64,000 bases of DNA from Monilinia fructicola (GCA_008692225.1 VICG01000013.1:1-64000), one strand, 5' to 3'; positions 10,641 through 22,109 are shown, counted from the first letter of the stretch. Program-made: numbers and translations. The notes: a model not told the origin generated them from the sequence alone.

Positions 10641-12387
10641 GTGGGTGGGGGAAGTGAGGGGACCAGGCTACCGTATATAACAAAAATGAAGGAAGAAAGC
10701 AGAGAAGCAGGAAATAGATGCTTTTGAGATTTTGAAGCAAACAGATATTCAGGCGTATTGGAAAACTCTTATTTTTGGAGAAAGGAGCACCCAGAAGAAA
10801 CTATTGAGGCAGAGGGAGGGGAGGAGGATGGTTCCTCTAGTCAGACAGATAGTCTTAATGATTGAATACTAATGGGGAGGACGGCGCTGATCATCATTAA
10901 GTATCTATTTGATGTTTATTTTTGGGTTTTGGGTTGATCTGGGGTGATTTGACATTGGTAATCCAAAAGCCCAAAATCTACAAATGTGTCTCATTCCCAG
11001 AAAGTTGTATTATGGTAGCTTCAACCGTAGGGCACTGGCCATTAGTGAAGTATGGAACCTATCGTTGCCAACAGCAATTACTCTTCTTTGCACCCTGCAT
11101 GATCTGCTTGTAGAATCTAGACCATTATTACCGAGCGAATGAATATATGAGATTCTGAGCTACCGTTCTCATACGGCTGCGAATTCACCTGATAAGCATG
11201 GTTGCTTATCCGGTACTACTTTCTCAATCGTCGAGGACTATATAGACGAAATCTATAGTATCTCTTCACTTGCGTTCCCGGCTTTTTTAATCACACTATG
11301 ACCTGAAAAAAGTTTTCGTAATTGTTCAGCTGTATTCTATTTCTATGATCCCTGGATCTTCGCGCATATCATTGAGATGCCATTCAATTCTTAGACCGGT
11401 GAAAACAATCACTAAGAGTTGATTCAAGTCTCCCCTTTAACGCGCGGGAAAGTTTAGAGAGGTTTTGACTTGAACGGTGACATTGGAAGTAGAAACCGGA
11501 AAGGAATCGTGGTGCGGGCTTGGGAACTAGAAAATATAGACAGGCGGAAGGAGATGATCGATGGTAGAATTACCAATTCGCCATCAATTACAATGCGGCT
11601 GCCTTTGATGTTGTTGTGAATCTAACTGCGGACAGAAAATGGGGTGAAAGGAATGAAGGGAATGCAGGGGATAAGAGATGCTATGGGGAGGGGAAGCAAG
11701 AGCGAGACACTTGTCAAGATATAAGTTACTTCTTTATACATCTTCAAGCTCAATTGACCGCCCGAGAGGCGCATCTTGTGAATACCAATCAAGAACTCTA
11801 GTTTCAATGTTCAGAGATACCCAGTATGCATGTAAACATCTCTAGTATCGTTTCCGTCAACGTTGCTCCCACTCATGTTGCTACGTAAGTCGTAACCTGC
11901 AAGTAAGTTAGTAACCTTATATAATCCACAACGGGAGCACGTCATCAAGAACGGCAAATTCGACATTCCCAGGGATCTGGACCTCCGATGGAAGGAACAA
12001 AACACAAAGTGAAAAATAAAAACAAAACATAAAAAATAGAATAGAAAACTGCGTGTGCAGCATTCTGCTTTGCTTGAAAATTATGATTGGGATCCCCTGA
12101 CCCAGACGTGATTTCAATAAAATTGCTAATCTGTATTAAAATTGCAGATAACGAACGCCGGATTCCAGATATATACCGGACGCTGTACCCAGCGATACTT
12201 TGCCGAGAAGATTTGTTGGCACTAGTCAATCAATGGGACTTCCAATTCTTGAAAATTGACGCAGAAGAATACTGAAAGAACATCTCAGGCCTGAATGCAC
12301 CTTCGCGCACAATCCCACATTCTCTTTCCCAATACCGCGTCGTCCAAATCAACCTGGCCAAGCCACCAATAATCAATCAACTTCGTC
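10641..12387. other. Intergenic, no gene seen
   Basis: Open frames here are short and show no family resemblance. A 12-bp-arm hairpin lies at 11188-11213. A TATA-like CTATATAGACG occurs near 11235. Confidence 0.4.
11188..11213. repeat. Hairpin with GATAAGCA/TGCTTATC arms
   Basis: Twelve-bp arms (ACCTGATAAGCA against TGCTTATCCGGT, 11 of 12 paired) around a short TG-rich loop. It may belong to a short LTR or MITE fragment. Confidence 0.5.
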
Positions 12388-13016
12388 ATGCGTGCCTCAT
12401 ATACCCCCTTCCTCACGCTGGTGATGGCCACTCTAACCCAAGCATCCGTGACCTGTGTCAAGGTTGGAGCTACAGCAAAAGCTACCTGGACCAATGCCGC
12501 TTCACAAACGTGTACATGGACGGGAACGGTAGGAAGCAACTTTGGAACAAACGCGATTAATGGCGGAGAGTGAGCTTTAATCCCATGTATGTATGTATGT
12601 ACAGGATACTGATGGATGCAAATAGTTACAGCTGCAACGGTCGATGTGGCGCTGGTTGCACGGGAACGGCCCTTGGAAACTACTAGTAGGTTAAATCATG
12701 AACCTCATAGTGATAGCAGGGAAAAAACAATCGATGCTAACGAAACGATGCTGTGTGCAGTACACAGGACTGCTGGAACCACGATATATGTTCTTACTTC
12801 AACAATGCCTCAGGAGGGGCAAGGTAAGATCACCCATATGTCATGGTATGTCCACAGCTACGTTACTGAATATCATACTTGCATAGTGACCCCAATTGTG
12901 GAGCTGCATATACCGCTGCCGAAGATGACTACCTTCTTGGTGGAATTGATGGTTGTGGTCAGGCCAACCCCAGTAACTCACCGGTTGCTCCTACGACGAA
13001 TCCTGTGTGCACTTGA
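12388..13016 (+). CDS. Secreted phospholipase-A2-like small Cys-rich protein
   Basis: Four exons: 12388-12569, 12626-12685, 12761-12823, 12887-13016, giving 144 residues. Phases agree at all joins and the introns have CTAAC/CTGAT-type branch points. An N-terminal hydrophobic signal peptide (cleavage near residue 20) precedes a mature chain with paired cysteines: CNGRCGAGC, then YTQDCWNHDICSYF, then DPNCGAAYTAAEDDYLLG. The C-x3-HD-x-C arrangement resembles the catalytic His-Asp loop of secreted PLA2 folds, and this pattern recurs in a family of fungal secreted proteins. Catalytic activity is inferred, not shown; a non-enzymatic effector-like role is possible. The first acceptor was set at 12625 because the nearer CAG would leave a 35-bp intron. 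Confidence 0.72.
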
Positions 13017-13234
13017 TTCAGATATTGCATGTACGCTTAACGAAAAGGGGCATTGGAAAAGCATAGATTTCGCTAACAAATAGAGTAAAATAAACTGTAA
13101 CAAACTCAAAATGGTATCATATTGATCAATCGACGAATGTCTGACAAATTCCCAGATTCCCGGCCAAATCAAAAATCACATGTTTCATTTACAGCATCGT
13201 GACACCGTGAATACGAGTGTGCAGTGCTCAAAAA

Positions 13235-13891
13235 TCACGTCTCCTTCTGTCCTTCCGTGGGAGCTTCCTTTTGTCCACCACCGAATATCCCGCCAACATA
13301 TCCACCTGCACTTTGTGCACTACTTGCTAGCCCTGAACCAACACTTTGTGCGCCGCCCACGACTCCTTCTCCGGCACCCTTTGCATTCTTAATAATAGGA
13401 TCAGTGAGGGTTGATGTTGGGCCACCATATGATCCATCTTCATCTTTTCCATTTCGCTCTATTCTGTTGATACCTTCTTTCCCAGCCAGATTTCCGATTG
13501 GAGCTAATAGGCCGTTCTCTCCAAGTTGGTTCCCGACAAGATTATGAACGTCGTCTTGGATTTGATCGATTTGTGAGACACCGGTGACTTTGGTTTTGTT
13601 AAGGGCATCTGCAATCACGATTGAGCTCGCGGCTATGGAAACTAGAGTCTAGTTTGACCAACCTTTTGTGGCATATGATGCTTTGTTGTCTCCTTTTCCA
13701 AACCATTTCAAATATTGATCTTCAATCCATGGCATCCACTTTTCGTACTGATCGTTGTATGCCTCCTTTGCCCACTCTGTGTATGTTTGTTTCTTCTTTT
13801 GCTCATCGGAAAGATTGTCGTAGAACTGTTTTTTCTGTTCATCCGTATGCTCGGGGGCGGAAAACCCTGTCGCATTCTTCAAGGTCTCCAT
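13235..13891 (-). CDS. Conserved fungal hypothetical protein, Gly/Ser-rich tail
   Basis: Two exons (13663-13891 and 13235-13608) joined by a 54-bp intron give 200 residues; the join restores SYATKDALNKTKVTG. The N-terminal half is charged and helical with a tryptophan-rich segment (YEKWMPWIEDQYLKWFG). The middle has VDKL-type amphipathic helix spacing (IDQIQDDVHNLVGNQLG). The end is Gly/Ser/Ala-rich and probably disordered. There is no signal peptide or transmembrane segment. I recognise the general pattern from uncharacterised ascomycete proteins but not a function. Confidence 0.7.
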
Positions 13892-14035
13892 GGCGTTGGC
13901 TTGAATGGGAAGTAGGAAGCTTTCGTGTGTACTTTGGACTGAGGTGGAATCGAGGGTGCTGTTGGATTAGGTTGAGAACGATATCCAGTGAACTGTTTAT
14001 AAATGGCAAGAAATCTTCAAGCACTCGCAGTTACC

Positions 14036-14622
14036 AGTAAAGATATAATTATGAATGCATACGAAGCGAAGGGCTCTATGACGTAGGTTGCCATGTCCTG
14101 TTTGCCTTGTGATCCAATTGTTCAAATCCTGTTTTGGCATTCAGGGATTGTGATTAATCGATGCATCGAAACCCCAGCATTTCGTGGCGGTGGTGACGAA
14201 TCAGAACCTATGAAAGATCCCCAGACCCCCGCGATGACCCAAGAAACGGGACACTCTGGGCTTCATCTCAGATTTAGATGTGAAGTCGATGATGTAAAAT
14301 GGAATGTTGTCTAAGAGGTCCCAAAAACATTTTGCGCTTGCAAAATCTGTCACATTTCTATCCTCACGGGAAAACTTGTGTGGTGCATTCCTCACATGAA
14401 ATCTTGGAGATGACATTTACTCGATGAGAAGAGAACCCTCAGTTGCGCGCACCAAACTGGGCCGATAGATATGATATAGCGAATACCTAGCATCTGGACG
14501 GATCGACTCGCAAGGTAGGATAATTTCGAAAAGTAACCCCATTGATTATGGTTGTACATTGTATATTCGCCGACCAAAAACGCCATGAGGATAAGCCCGC
14601 GAACGCCTTGATATTTCTCCCA
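14036..14622. other. Intergenic, no gene seen
   Basis: Between the hypothetical gene and the 3' end of luc7. Short frames only; probably includes the luc7 3' UTR. Confidence 0.4.
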
Positions 14623-15600
14623 TTACCATCCACCTCTGAATCCTCGTCCCCTACCCCTAAAACCACCTCTTCCTCCACCGCGTCCTCCATAACCACCCCC
14701 TCTACCGCCGTATCCACCATCGCCGTAACCTCCATCGTATCCTCTTGGCGCCGAGTTATGATCATTTTCATCAGACAAAGGTCTTGATCTCCTCAACTCC
14801 TTGGGGAATGTGTCGTATGTCTTCCTCATCTGTGCGTATCCCAAATGCATTTTCCCATAAAAGTGATCCGCCAATCTTCGATCGTTGTCCAGGCGACTTA
14901 GATATGCTCCGCAGACGTCACAAACTTGTAATTTCTGATGCCCAGAAGGCCCGCTTGTATCCGAAAGGGCCTTCAACTCCTTTTCCTTCTCTACCTTCGT
15001 CTGCATAGCTTGCCGTATACGAAAGAATTCCTCATAGGCGCGTGATACCTCCGCCTGCTCTCCTAGAATCTGGATCTCCAATAACCCCGTCTCAATGGAT
15101 TTTGACAAGTCGGATATTTGTTTAAGAAGGGCGTTCGTTTGGCGAATTTCATCTGGTGTCTTCTCTAAGCGTCGCTGTGCGACGTCTATCCTCCTATTAC
15201 ATTCATCGATATACTTCTGCAAATCGCGCATGTAATCATATTCGAAGCCCCATTTCTGCTTTTGGGGAGGGGCCGCAGTCTCAAATTCCGTCTTTAAAGG
15301 TTCGGAGTGTATCTTTGGACACGGTCCTAAGTCTTGTTTTGTATTGGTGAAAAGGTCGTGGGGACAGGTACCGACGAGGAAGGATCGACAAATCTTTGGA
15401 TCTGTAATTGAGAGTTGCGCTGCGCGAGAGGACGCGCCAGCTCCCATAAGCTGCTCTATTTGACGAGTTGTGTTAGTAAATCTTGAAGTCTTCATACCCA
15501 TGAAATCATTGTAGCGGTGTTCAATGATGCGCCAATATTTACAAGAGCTCTGTTTGAATGATAATGACTTACCAAGGAGCTTTCTCTGTTCTGCTGCCAT
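14623..15600 (-). CDS. LUC7: Luc7-like U1 snRNP protein
   Basis: Exon 1 (15573-15600) and exon 2 (14623-15455), split by a 117-bp intron, give 286 residues; the join reads MAAEQRKLLEQLMGAG, the canonical Luc7 N-terminus. A first zinc-finger region (ICRSFLVGTCPHDLF..LGPCPKIHSEPLK) and a second (LQVCDVCGAYLSRLDNDRRLADHFYGKMHLGY) flank a coiled coil. Luc7 binds the U1 snRNA/5' splice-site duplex in the nucleus and influences 5' splice-site choice. The tail is an RGG/GGYGG box, where animal Luc7-like proteins usually have an RS domain. It is divergently arranged with GPI16, with 336 bp between the start codons. Confidence 0.95.
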   Translation of the reverse strand: MAAEQRKLLGKSLSFKQSSCKYWRIIEHRYNDFMGMKTSRFTNTTRQIEQLMGAGASSRAAQLSITDPKICRSFLVGTCPHDLFTNTKQDLGPCPKIHSEPLKTEFETAAPPQKQKWGFEYDYMRDLQKYIDECNRRIDVAQRRLEKTPDEIRQTNALLKQISDLSKSIETGLLEIQILGEQAEVSRAYEEFFRIRQAMQTKVEKEKELKALSDTSGPSGHQKLQVCDVCGAYLSRLDNDRRLADHFYGKMHLGYAQMRKTYDTFPKELRRSRPLSDENDHNSAPRGYDGGYGDGGYGGRGGGYGGRGGGRGGFRGRGRGFRGGW

Positions 15601-15936
15601 CTTTTGGGGATACAATGAGAGTTACGGTCGATTTGTCTTGAGGTTGATAGAAAAAGTTGAGCAGACGAGGCCAAACAAGACAAGGCGCGGGCGCGGTAAA
15701 AAATATCAAGAGCCGCGATAAGGCTGTAACCTTAATAAACCTTACAAAGGTTTCCAAGGTTACCTACATACCTGGTAGTTTGGGTTGACTTGAGTCACCT
15801 GCAGCCAATTGCTTTCAGTTCCCCAGATTTCAGATTTCATAATTCAGACTTCAAGGTACTGGAGTAATACAAGTACCCATCATAACAATTCAATCAATCA
15901 ATCTTCGTACAGCTCAATGAGGAGTTTCTTGACAAT

Positions 15937-17799
15937 ATGGCACTGAATGCCATGCTTCACATTTATAACATCTGGTTCATATTATTTGGCTTATCATTGA
16001 CAGGAGTGATCGCATCGTCGGATTACCACGAGCAACTTCTCTTGAGACCTCTTCATCCTTCATCTTTACTTGCTTCCTTCAACTTTCAAGGCAATACGAG
16101 TCTTGAATCATTCGAACAGCAGAACTTCCGTTACTTCCCAAGATCATTGGGGCAAATTCTTCAGTATGCGAACACACGGGAATTACACTTGAGATTCAGC
16201 CTTGGTAGATGGGATGCTGAGAATTGGGGAGCAAGGCCATGGGGAGGCACAAGGGAAGGAGGAACCGGCGTGGAACTTTGGGCGTGGGTTGAAGCTGGCA
16301 CCGATGAAGAGTATGATTCACAGATGCAAAGAAAGAGATTGAACTAACATTCTCTCAGAGCCGATGGTCGCTGGTTGACCTTAACCAATGCATTGTCTGG
16401 CCTCTTTTGTGCGTCCCTTAACTTTATCGATTCTACACGAACAACGAGACCAGTATTATCATTTCAACCTGTTGGAGATCACTCGAACGCTACATTGTCA
16501 AACCTACATTTACTTCATGGAACACTACCACGAGAGGTTGTGTGTACGGAAAATTTGACACCATTCTTGAAACTCTTACCTTGTAAAGGAAAAGCTGGCA
16601 TTTCGAGCTTGCTCGATGGCCATAAATTATTTGACGCATCATGGCAGAGCATGTCAATTGATGTGCAGCCTATCTGCCCAAGCGATTCAAATGACTGCCA
16701 GCTTCAGATCACACAAACCATTGATATGGTTTTGGATATTCAAAGATCCAAACGTCCTAGAGGTTCGTGGATCACTGCCTAATGTCATTCTGGTGCTAAC
16801 CATGATGCAGATAATCCAATTCCCCGACCCGTGCCATTCGAAGATTTGAAATGCGATACTTCCAAACCATATCATGCCGAAGATACGTGTTTCCCTCTTG
16901 ACAATGCTGCTGAAGAGGAGGATTGGAGTTTGTCGCAAATATTCGGCCATTCATTGAAAGGTTCTTGCCCACTGGCTGACGATATGGAAGACTCCGTCTG
17001 CATAAACGTCCCCCACGCCCGCAATGTTTTTATTTCTGGGGGAGCGGTCGAGCACAAAGATTCTTCTGGGTATAACCGATGTTTCAGGTTACAGCAAGAC
17101 GCCGATTTTGAGATGGTATTACCCCGACAAGATATTCACGAAAAAGCACCTTTGGAGCAACCCCTACTCTATGCAGAACGCTCTTTCATCGGATATGGTC
17201 AAGAACGTGGTGGTGTGCAGGCCATTCTTACTAATCCTTCACCAACAGAGGCAGTTGATTTTGTATACATGGAATCTCTCCCTTGGTTTATGAAAGTTTA
17301 TCTTCACACTCTGAAGGCCAAGACTAATGGCTTGAATGAAGACGTTATACAAGAAATGTTTTACCGCCCAGCTCTGGATCGCAAGAGAGGAACACAGTTA
17401 GAAGTGCGCATGCGTATTCCTGCGGATTCCACAGTCATTCTGACATATGACTTTGAAAAGGCTATTCTTCGCTATACTGAGTACCCACCTGACGCAAACC
17501 GTGGATTTGATGTTGCTCCGGCTGTTATTACGATTGGAAACGTTAGTATCCGGACGACGAGCCTCTTACTTCCACTTCCAACACCGGATTTCAGTATGCC
17601 ATACAACGTGATTATTCTTACCAGTACAGTAATGGCCTTGGCATTTGGAAGTATCTTTAACCTTTTAGTGAGGAGATTTGTTGCTGCGGATGAGGCTGAA
17701 AAGTTGGATCTTAGGGCTGTTAGATTACGAATTGTAGTAGCTGTCCAGAGGTTACTCGCTCGAATACCGGGGAAAACAAAGTTTGGCAAGGAAGAATAG
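15937..17799 (+). CDS. GPI16: GPI transamidase subunit Gpi16 (PIG-T)
   Basis: Three exons (15937-16310, 16359-16762, 16811-17799; both introns 48 bp) give 588 residues. Gpi16/PIG-T is the structural subunit of the GPI transamidase, which attaches GPI anchors to proteins in the ER. An N-terminal signal sequence is followed by the luminal signature EQLLLRPL, FRYFPRSLGQIL, LHLRFSLGRWD and GGTGVELWAWVEA. The Cys-containing stretch SGLFCASLNFIDSTRT is retained. A single C-terminal transmembrane helix (VIILTSTVMALAFGSIFNLL) precedes a short cytosolic tail. Length matches fungal orthologues. The gene converges with the carotenoid oxygenase 157 bp downstream. Confidence 0.95.
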
Positions 17800-17956
17800 C
17801 ATATGATACCCATCTCAGAATAGATATTTTACCACATATTTTCATGAGCAGAAACGTCTCGAACAAAGAACAGCTTGCAGTGCCAATCAGGAAACAGTCA
17901 AACATAAGGCTATTACACATTACTCTGGAGTCTATACAATCATGAGTATCTTGAAC

Positions 17957-19700
17957 TCAAGATTGCACATGATGTCCATGAGCTCCAAACCCTACTACCC
18001 AATCGCATTCTGCCTTTCCAATTTCTCGCATTGTTTTTCCATCCAAGCAAAGCAAGTAGCTAGTCCCTTGGAATCCATCTAGAACGACACTTAAAAGGAC
18101 CCCATCATCTTCCTCGATGCCGTCGGGGTCAGGGATGAAGATTGCCTCACCAGGTGTATGACCGACTGGATTCTCCCAGTATGATGTCGTGTTATTCAGA
18201 GTGTCTACCTTCGAAATACCATCCATGAATGTTGAATACCCTCGGCTGACGATTGAGTACAGAAATCTGTTTTCCTTCATCCGGAACTGAGGGTTGATCG
18301 TTGGTAATTCCCCTGACCTTGGCATTTGCCGTATAAGCTCTGCTTGTGGCAGCTTGTTCCCTGTTTCGCGTTTGATGGTCTTTTCTCCAATATTCGACAG
18401 ACGATATCTTGTTAATGCTGGATAAGAATCGGTACCTTTTTGATTACGGGCCTCCTTAGATGTGGATATGATTTTAAAATAATAGAATTCATACAGAATA
18501 TCGAGGTTTTTGTACTCAAGGTATTCACAGATTATGTCTATTTGACCTTTGTCATTCACGGTTTGCCACGCATTAATGGTATGGAAGCAAAATGCTGCTG
18601 GGCTTTCGAGCTCTGCTACAATACCTCGGCCATGCTTTCGGTCTATCACAAACCACTTGACTGGTTTGGAAGAGTCAAATGGTTTCACTGCATCCAAAAC
18701 ATTCCGTCCGAGGAAGACATTCAACCCATAATAGTCAAGACGAGCTCCCCATATGCAGAGTATAACAAAGTCTTCTGTCATGAAGAATGAATGTAAATAT
18801 GCAGGCTCAACGCCAGTACCGGCTATCGTGGCTAGTATTTCCGTCTCCCCTGACGAAGCCGAAACTCGGAATACACGATAGGTGGCAAATCGACCAAAAG
18901 CCAGATTATAATTGTACACATCACCAGTTTTCGGGTCTGACATGGCATGAGCACAAGACAATGGACCTGATAACAGTGGATGAAGAACCCTTTGACATGC
19001 TACACCAATTGGCTCCAGTGTGTGAGGGTCTAACTCTTTGATGATGGAACAATCGGTCGTCAACCACAAGCTGTCGACTCCGCTCGAATGCTTGGGGACG
19101 TCACCTGCAACGTCTTTTTTGCTCGATTCTATACCCGGAAGATTTGGAACGATGGCTACATTCACATTGTAGCTAGAGGGCTTAGATGAAGCTCGTTCAA
19201 ATAAGCTCATGACCTTGCCAAAAATGCCAATGCATGGATCTCTTTTTTGGGCAAATGTGATTGAAGGATAAGTTCCAGAGTCCCGGGCGGATTTTTTGAG
19301 CTCGTCATTCTGATGTCGAGAACTGTAGAATACTCTGGTAGTTCCATTATTGTCTGGGATTATCTGGAACCGATGCGTCTGTCCAAATCCATCAAACCAA
19401 TGTGATACTTCAAAGTCTTTCTGCGGACTACGATTGATCTTATAATTTGCTGGTCCAGTTCGGTAGAGTGCGCCTGCTGCATAATCTGGTATTTTCCCTA
19501 TTACTCTCAACTCCACCGGCGTTCTTTCTTCATGAAGTGATTGAAACTGATCTTTTAGCCTTGTTCGGAAAGATACTGGTTTGCATTGAATAACTTACAC
19601 CTGCTTCATTTGGCCATTCTTGAGCTTGCGAAATGGAATTTGATGCCTTGAGCTTTTCACCTGTGGTGTCAAATTCAACTGATTGTGAGAGACTCGCCAT
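17957..19700 (-). CDS. Carotenoid/stilbene cleavage oxygenase (CCD family)
   Basis: Exon 1 (19599-19700) and exon 2 (17957-19546) with a 52-bp intron give 563 residues; the join reads NEAGFQSLHEERTPVEL. The family is a non-haem Fe(II) seven-bladed propeller that cleaves double bonds in carotenoids or stilbenes. The four expected iron-ligand histidines are visible in context: CAHAMSDPKTG, YLHSFFMTEDF, FCFHTINAW and the C-terminal GAHGHH. LYRTGPANY and HWFDGFGQTHRF near the N-terminus are also typical. The length is closer to fungal resveratrol-cleaving CAO-1-type enzymes than to longer torulene-cleaving ones, but substrate cannot be read from sequence. No carotenoid biosynthesis gene is nearby. 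Confidence 0.9.
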
Positions 19701-20161
19701 ATTTCACCCGATAGACATTCCGGGAGTGTGACGGAGCAGGAATTGGGAAATCGTTACCTTAATGATATACTCAATAGTATCCATTGCGGCCAGCAATCAA
19801 TCTCCAGGGCTCCAGATTTATCAACTTTATCAGGCCATTCATTGTAGCCAAACCTTGAACTTTGCACCATTCAATGCAGATTTGTCGAGGGTTGTGCAGA
19901 CAGGCGACTGGCCTAGAACCCCAATTGGGGATATTGTGTCTGGATGTAACATCACCCATATATCACCCTTCCCCAGTCATAAGCACTGTCCCACAATGTC
20001 GGGTCGTATCATCCTCTCAGGCTTTGTGAACAAAGTCCCTTATGGTAAGCGCCATGCGAGTTGCTCGAATGGTTTATTGGAGACCAGGAATACCTGCAAT
20101 ACATGTTAAATTTCCACCGATGCTTGCTCGGAAGACATAGGGACACGGGCAATTCCGAGCT
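19701..20161. other. Upstream region of the carotenoid oxygenase, no gene seen
   Basis: Probably the promoter of the leftward oxygenase gene. The frame at 19762-20109 has no family resemblance. Confidence 0.4.
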
Positions 20162-20305
20162 TGTCGGGATAATCACGTGAGACGATGGGCTTCGCCCTAA
20201 CGCCTCGGCATTTTATATACCTAGCCATCGTTTTGCAGCGATTTGGATAGGGATCCTTAGAGCAAGAACAACGTATTAGATACCATTATTGTCTTCCGCG
20301 TCACA
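20162..20305 (+). mobile_element. Putative solo LTR, family 2 (copy 2)
   Basis: About 144 bp from TGTCGGGATAATCACGTG to GCGTCACA, with the TG..CA ends of an LTR. It shares CGCCTCGGCAT, GATAGGGATCCTT, GAGCAAGAACA and TTAGATACCA with 1366-1471. It shares the CACGTG/CATGTG-to-CGCCTCGGCG part with 48746-48800. No internal retroelement genes are attached. Confidence 0.55.
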
Positions 20306-20401
20306 TCAGAGTGGTACCAATAATTCGTTACAAAGTCATCAATACCTTAAAATGTCCGGTTTTGGTGGTGGAAGTGGCCGAAATATGGGGGTAGTGGACG
20401 C

Positions 20402-20797
20402 ATCATGAATATACTCCGTACGGTGATCTTGCATACCATATTATATGGATATATGGAATTGCATGTCCCTTTGAAGAGAATAGCCGTATGGGAGGTCGGC
20501 ATACTTTAGCAGAGGATGAGAAACAGTTTAAAGAGATCTAGCGCGTGTTAGAATAGCCTTGGAACTGCGAAATAAGCATTCGGAGAGATCGAATCTTTAT
20601 GGATTTATACTGTATGTTCGAAGGGTCTTACTCGAGGAAATCAGCCTGTGGCGGTATATTTCATAACGCTGGTCTTATTAACTAATTGTTGGACTTTTCT
20701 TTCGTTAGAAATGATAAGAGGGAATAATATACGTCGATTTGGAATCGATCCCTCTATGGTTGAAGATGATTTAAAAAATACATTAGAATTTGGTTGA
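20402..20797 (+). pseudogene. Harbinger copy B: 3' fragment of DDE transposase
   Basis: Translated pieces match the last third of the intact transposase at 2962-4056: GD..Y, then GIACPFEENSRMGGRHTLAEDEKQFK, DLARVRIAL and a tail ending near 20797. The first two thirds, including the first catalytic Asp, are missing and several stops interrupt the rest. It abuts the end of the accessory gene, keeping the tail-to-tail layout. Confidence 0.75.
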
Positions 20798-20803
20798 TAT
20801 TCT

Positions 20804-21967
20804 TCAACTCTTATTCGAATTCTCATTTCTTCGACCATTCGTAATGTACTCCAGTATCAGTTTCATATCAGATTGCATATCATTAACCTTTTTATTGATA
20901 TCCGCTTGAAATTCCAACATTCTTTTTTCAAGATTATCGAACTTCTCGTCGACCCTCGCCTGCCTACCGCCATTTTGCGTACTCTCGGCGATACGGACAA
21001 TTGCATCATATGCCTTTTCTTGGAGGGTTAATTTAGATCTCTTAACAGGTGTCATAACCGTTGATGAGTTCTCTTGAAATCGAGGATGAACATAGCTTTC
21101 CTGCTCTTCCTCCGACCGATCCTCTTCTTGTGTTTCGTATCTACGCTTTTTAGAGCCTGAACTTGTAACACTTTCTCTCAAATTCAATGATCGTTGCGTT
21201 TCTCTATCGGCCTGTTCTGCAATCTCTCTTTGTCGGTCCTTCTGGGTTTGATAGTTGTCAAGTGTTTCTTGCCACATATCAAGGGCAGATTCGTATGATA
21301 ACTTAGGTTGGTTCGTTCCTAATGGATGGGCTAATCGACGCTCTTTTCGGGCATTCAACCATCCTTTGATGACAGCATTTTGATTCCCCGTGATCGCTGC
21401 CTTTTCTATTCGGTTATATTGCTCATTGACCGTATTCCACCATACCCCAGAATTTTTGATTCCAAGGGTGTGTCTGTTTTCGTACATGATTCGTAAGAGT
21501 ACTATTCGACGTTCTTCGGTCCATTTATGATATTTTGTAGGAGTAGACGCAGCACCAGTAGATCTGACAGGTCTAGGGTGGGGGGTAGGTGAAGACGTTG
21601 GTAGGGGCATTGAGGGGGAGGGAATGCTGTTCATAGTATCATTAGGTCGTTCCAAATGCGATTGAGGACGTGCAGGCCAACGAATGTCGCGCGTTTCTGG
21701 TAATCGATAAGGAGATTGATGTGGTATAGATGTACCACGTCCCATGGATGGTATTAATCCGGTTGGAATCGCATTTTGGTGGGAAGGAAAAGGGGGGACT
21801 GGTGCTGGTGCTGGTGCTGGTGGAGGTGGAGGTGGAGGTGGAGGTGGAGGTGGAGGCATGGATTGATTCCCACCATTAGATAGGAAAGACCGTTTAAATG
21901 CCCCTTCATCATCTGAAAGGGTGTTTAATTGAGGCGATTGCGTTGAAGTGGGTGTTATCGAGCTCAT
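20804..21967 (-). CDS. Harbinger copy B: Myb/SANT-like accessory protein (intact)
   Basis: One exon, 387 residues from the ATG at 21967; an upstream in-frame start at 22048 exists but the shorter start matches MSSITPT-type beginnings better. This is the second ORF of PIF/Harbinger elements, thought to bind element ends and help import or recruit the transposase. Residues 35-60 are a poly-proline/Ala-Pro tract encoded by a GGTGGA repeat (about 21801-21857). Residues about 145-215 hold the SANT/trihelix domain (YHKWTEERRIVLL, NSGVWWNTVNEQYN, VIKGWLNARKERR). The C-terminus is a coiled coil (FDNLEKRMLEFQADINKKVNDM). It is the only intact copy of three in the window, while its own transposase is dead. 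Confidence 0.8.
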   Translation of the reverse strand: MSSITPTSTQSPQLNTLSDDEGAFKRSFLSNGGNQSMPPPPPPPPPPPPPAPAPAPVPPFPSHQNAIPTGLIPSMGRGTSIPHQSPYRLPETRDIRWPARPQSHLERPNDTMNSIPSPSMPLPTSSPTPHPRPVRSTGAASTPTKYHKWTEERRIVLLRIMYENRHTLGIKNSGVWWNTVNEQYNRIEKAAITGNQNAVIKGWLNARKERRLAHPLGTNQPKLSYESALDMWQETLDNYQTQKDRQREIAEQADRETQRSLNLRESVTSSGSKKRRYETQEEDRSEEEQESYVHPRFQENSSTVMTPVKRSKLTLQEKAYDAIVRIAESTQNGGRQARVDEKFDNLEKRMLEFQADINKKVNDMQSDMKLILEYITNGRRNENSNKS

Positions 21968-22109
21968 TTTCGTCGTACTGTACTTAGCACTGTGTAGATT
22001 CAAAATGATGGAAAATTTCAAAATAGTTTCAGTTTTTTCATCATACATTTAAACTCCCTAGTGCGATACTAACCGTTTGCAGTTAATGCCTACAAGAGAC
22101 GCTCTAGCA

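Noticed and set aside
11616..12275. Several 60-95 residue frames on both strands
   Set aside because: They overlap each other and are low in protein-like character; region is probably non-coding.
13224..13547. 107-residue Pro/Ser-rich + frame
   Set aside because: Shadow of the minus-strand hypothetical gene whose spliced model is much better.
14542..15008. Ser/Thr-rich + frames
   Set aside because: Antisense of the Gly-rich tail and finger region of Luc7.
19762..20109. 115-residue + frame upstream of the carotenoid oxygenase
   Set aside because: No motif or signal peptide, and it overlaps the oxygenase promoter.
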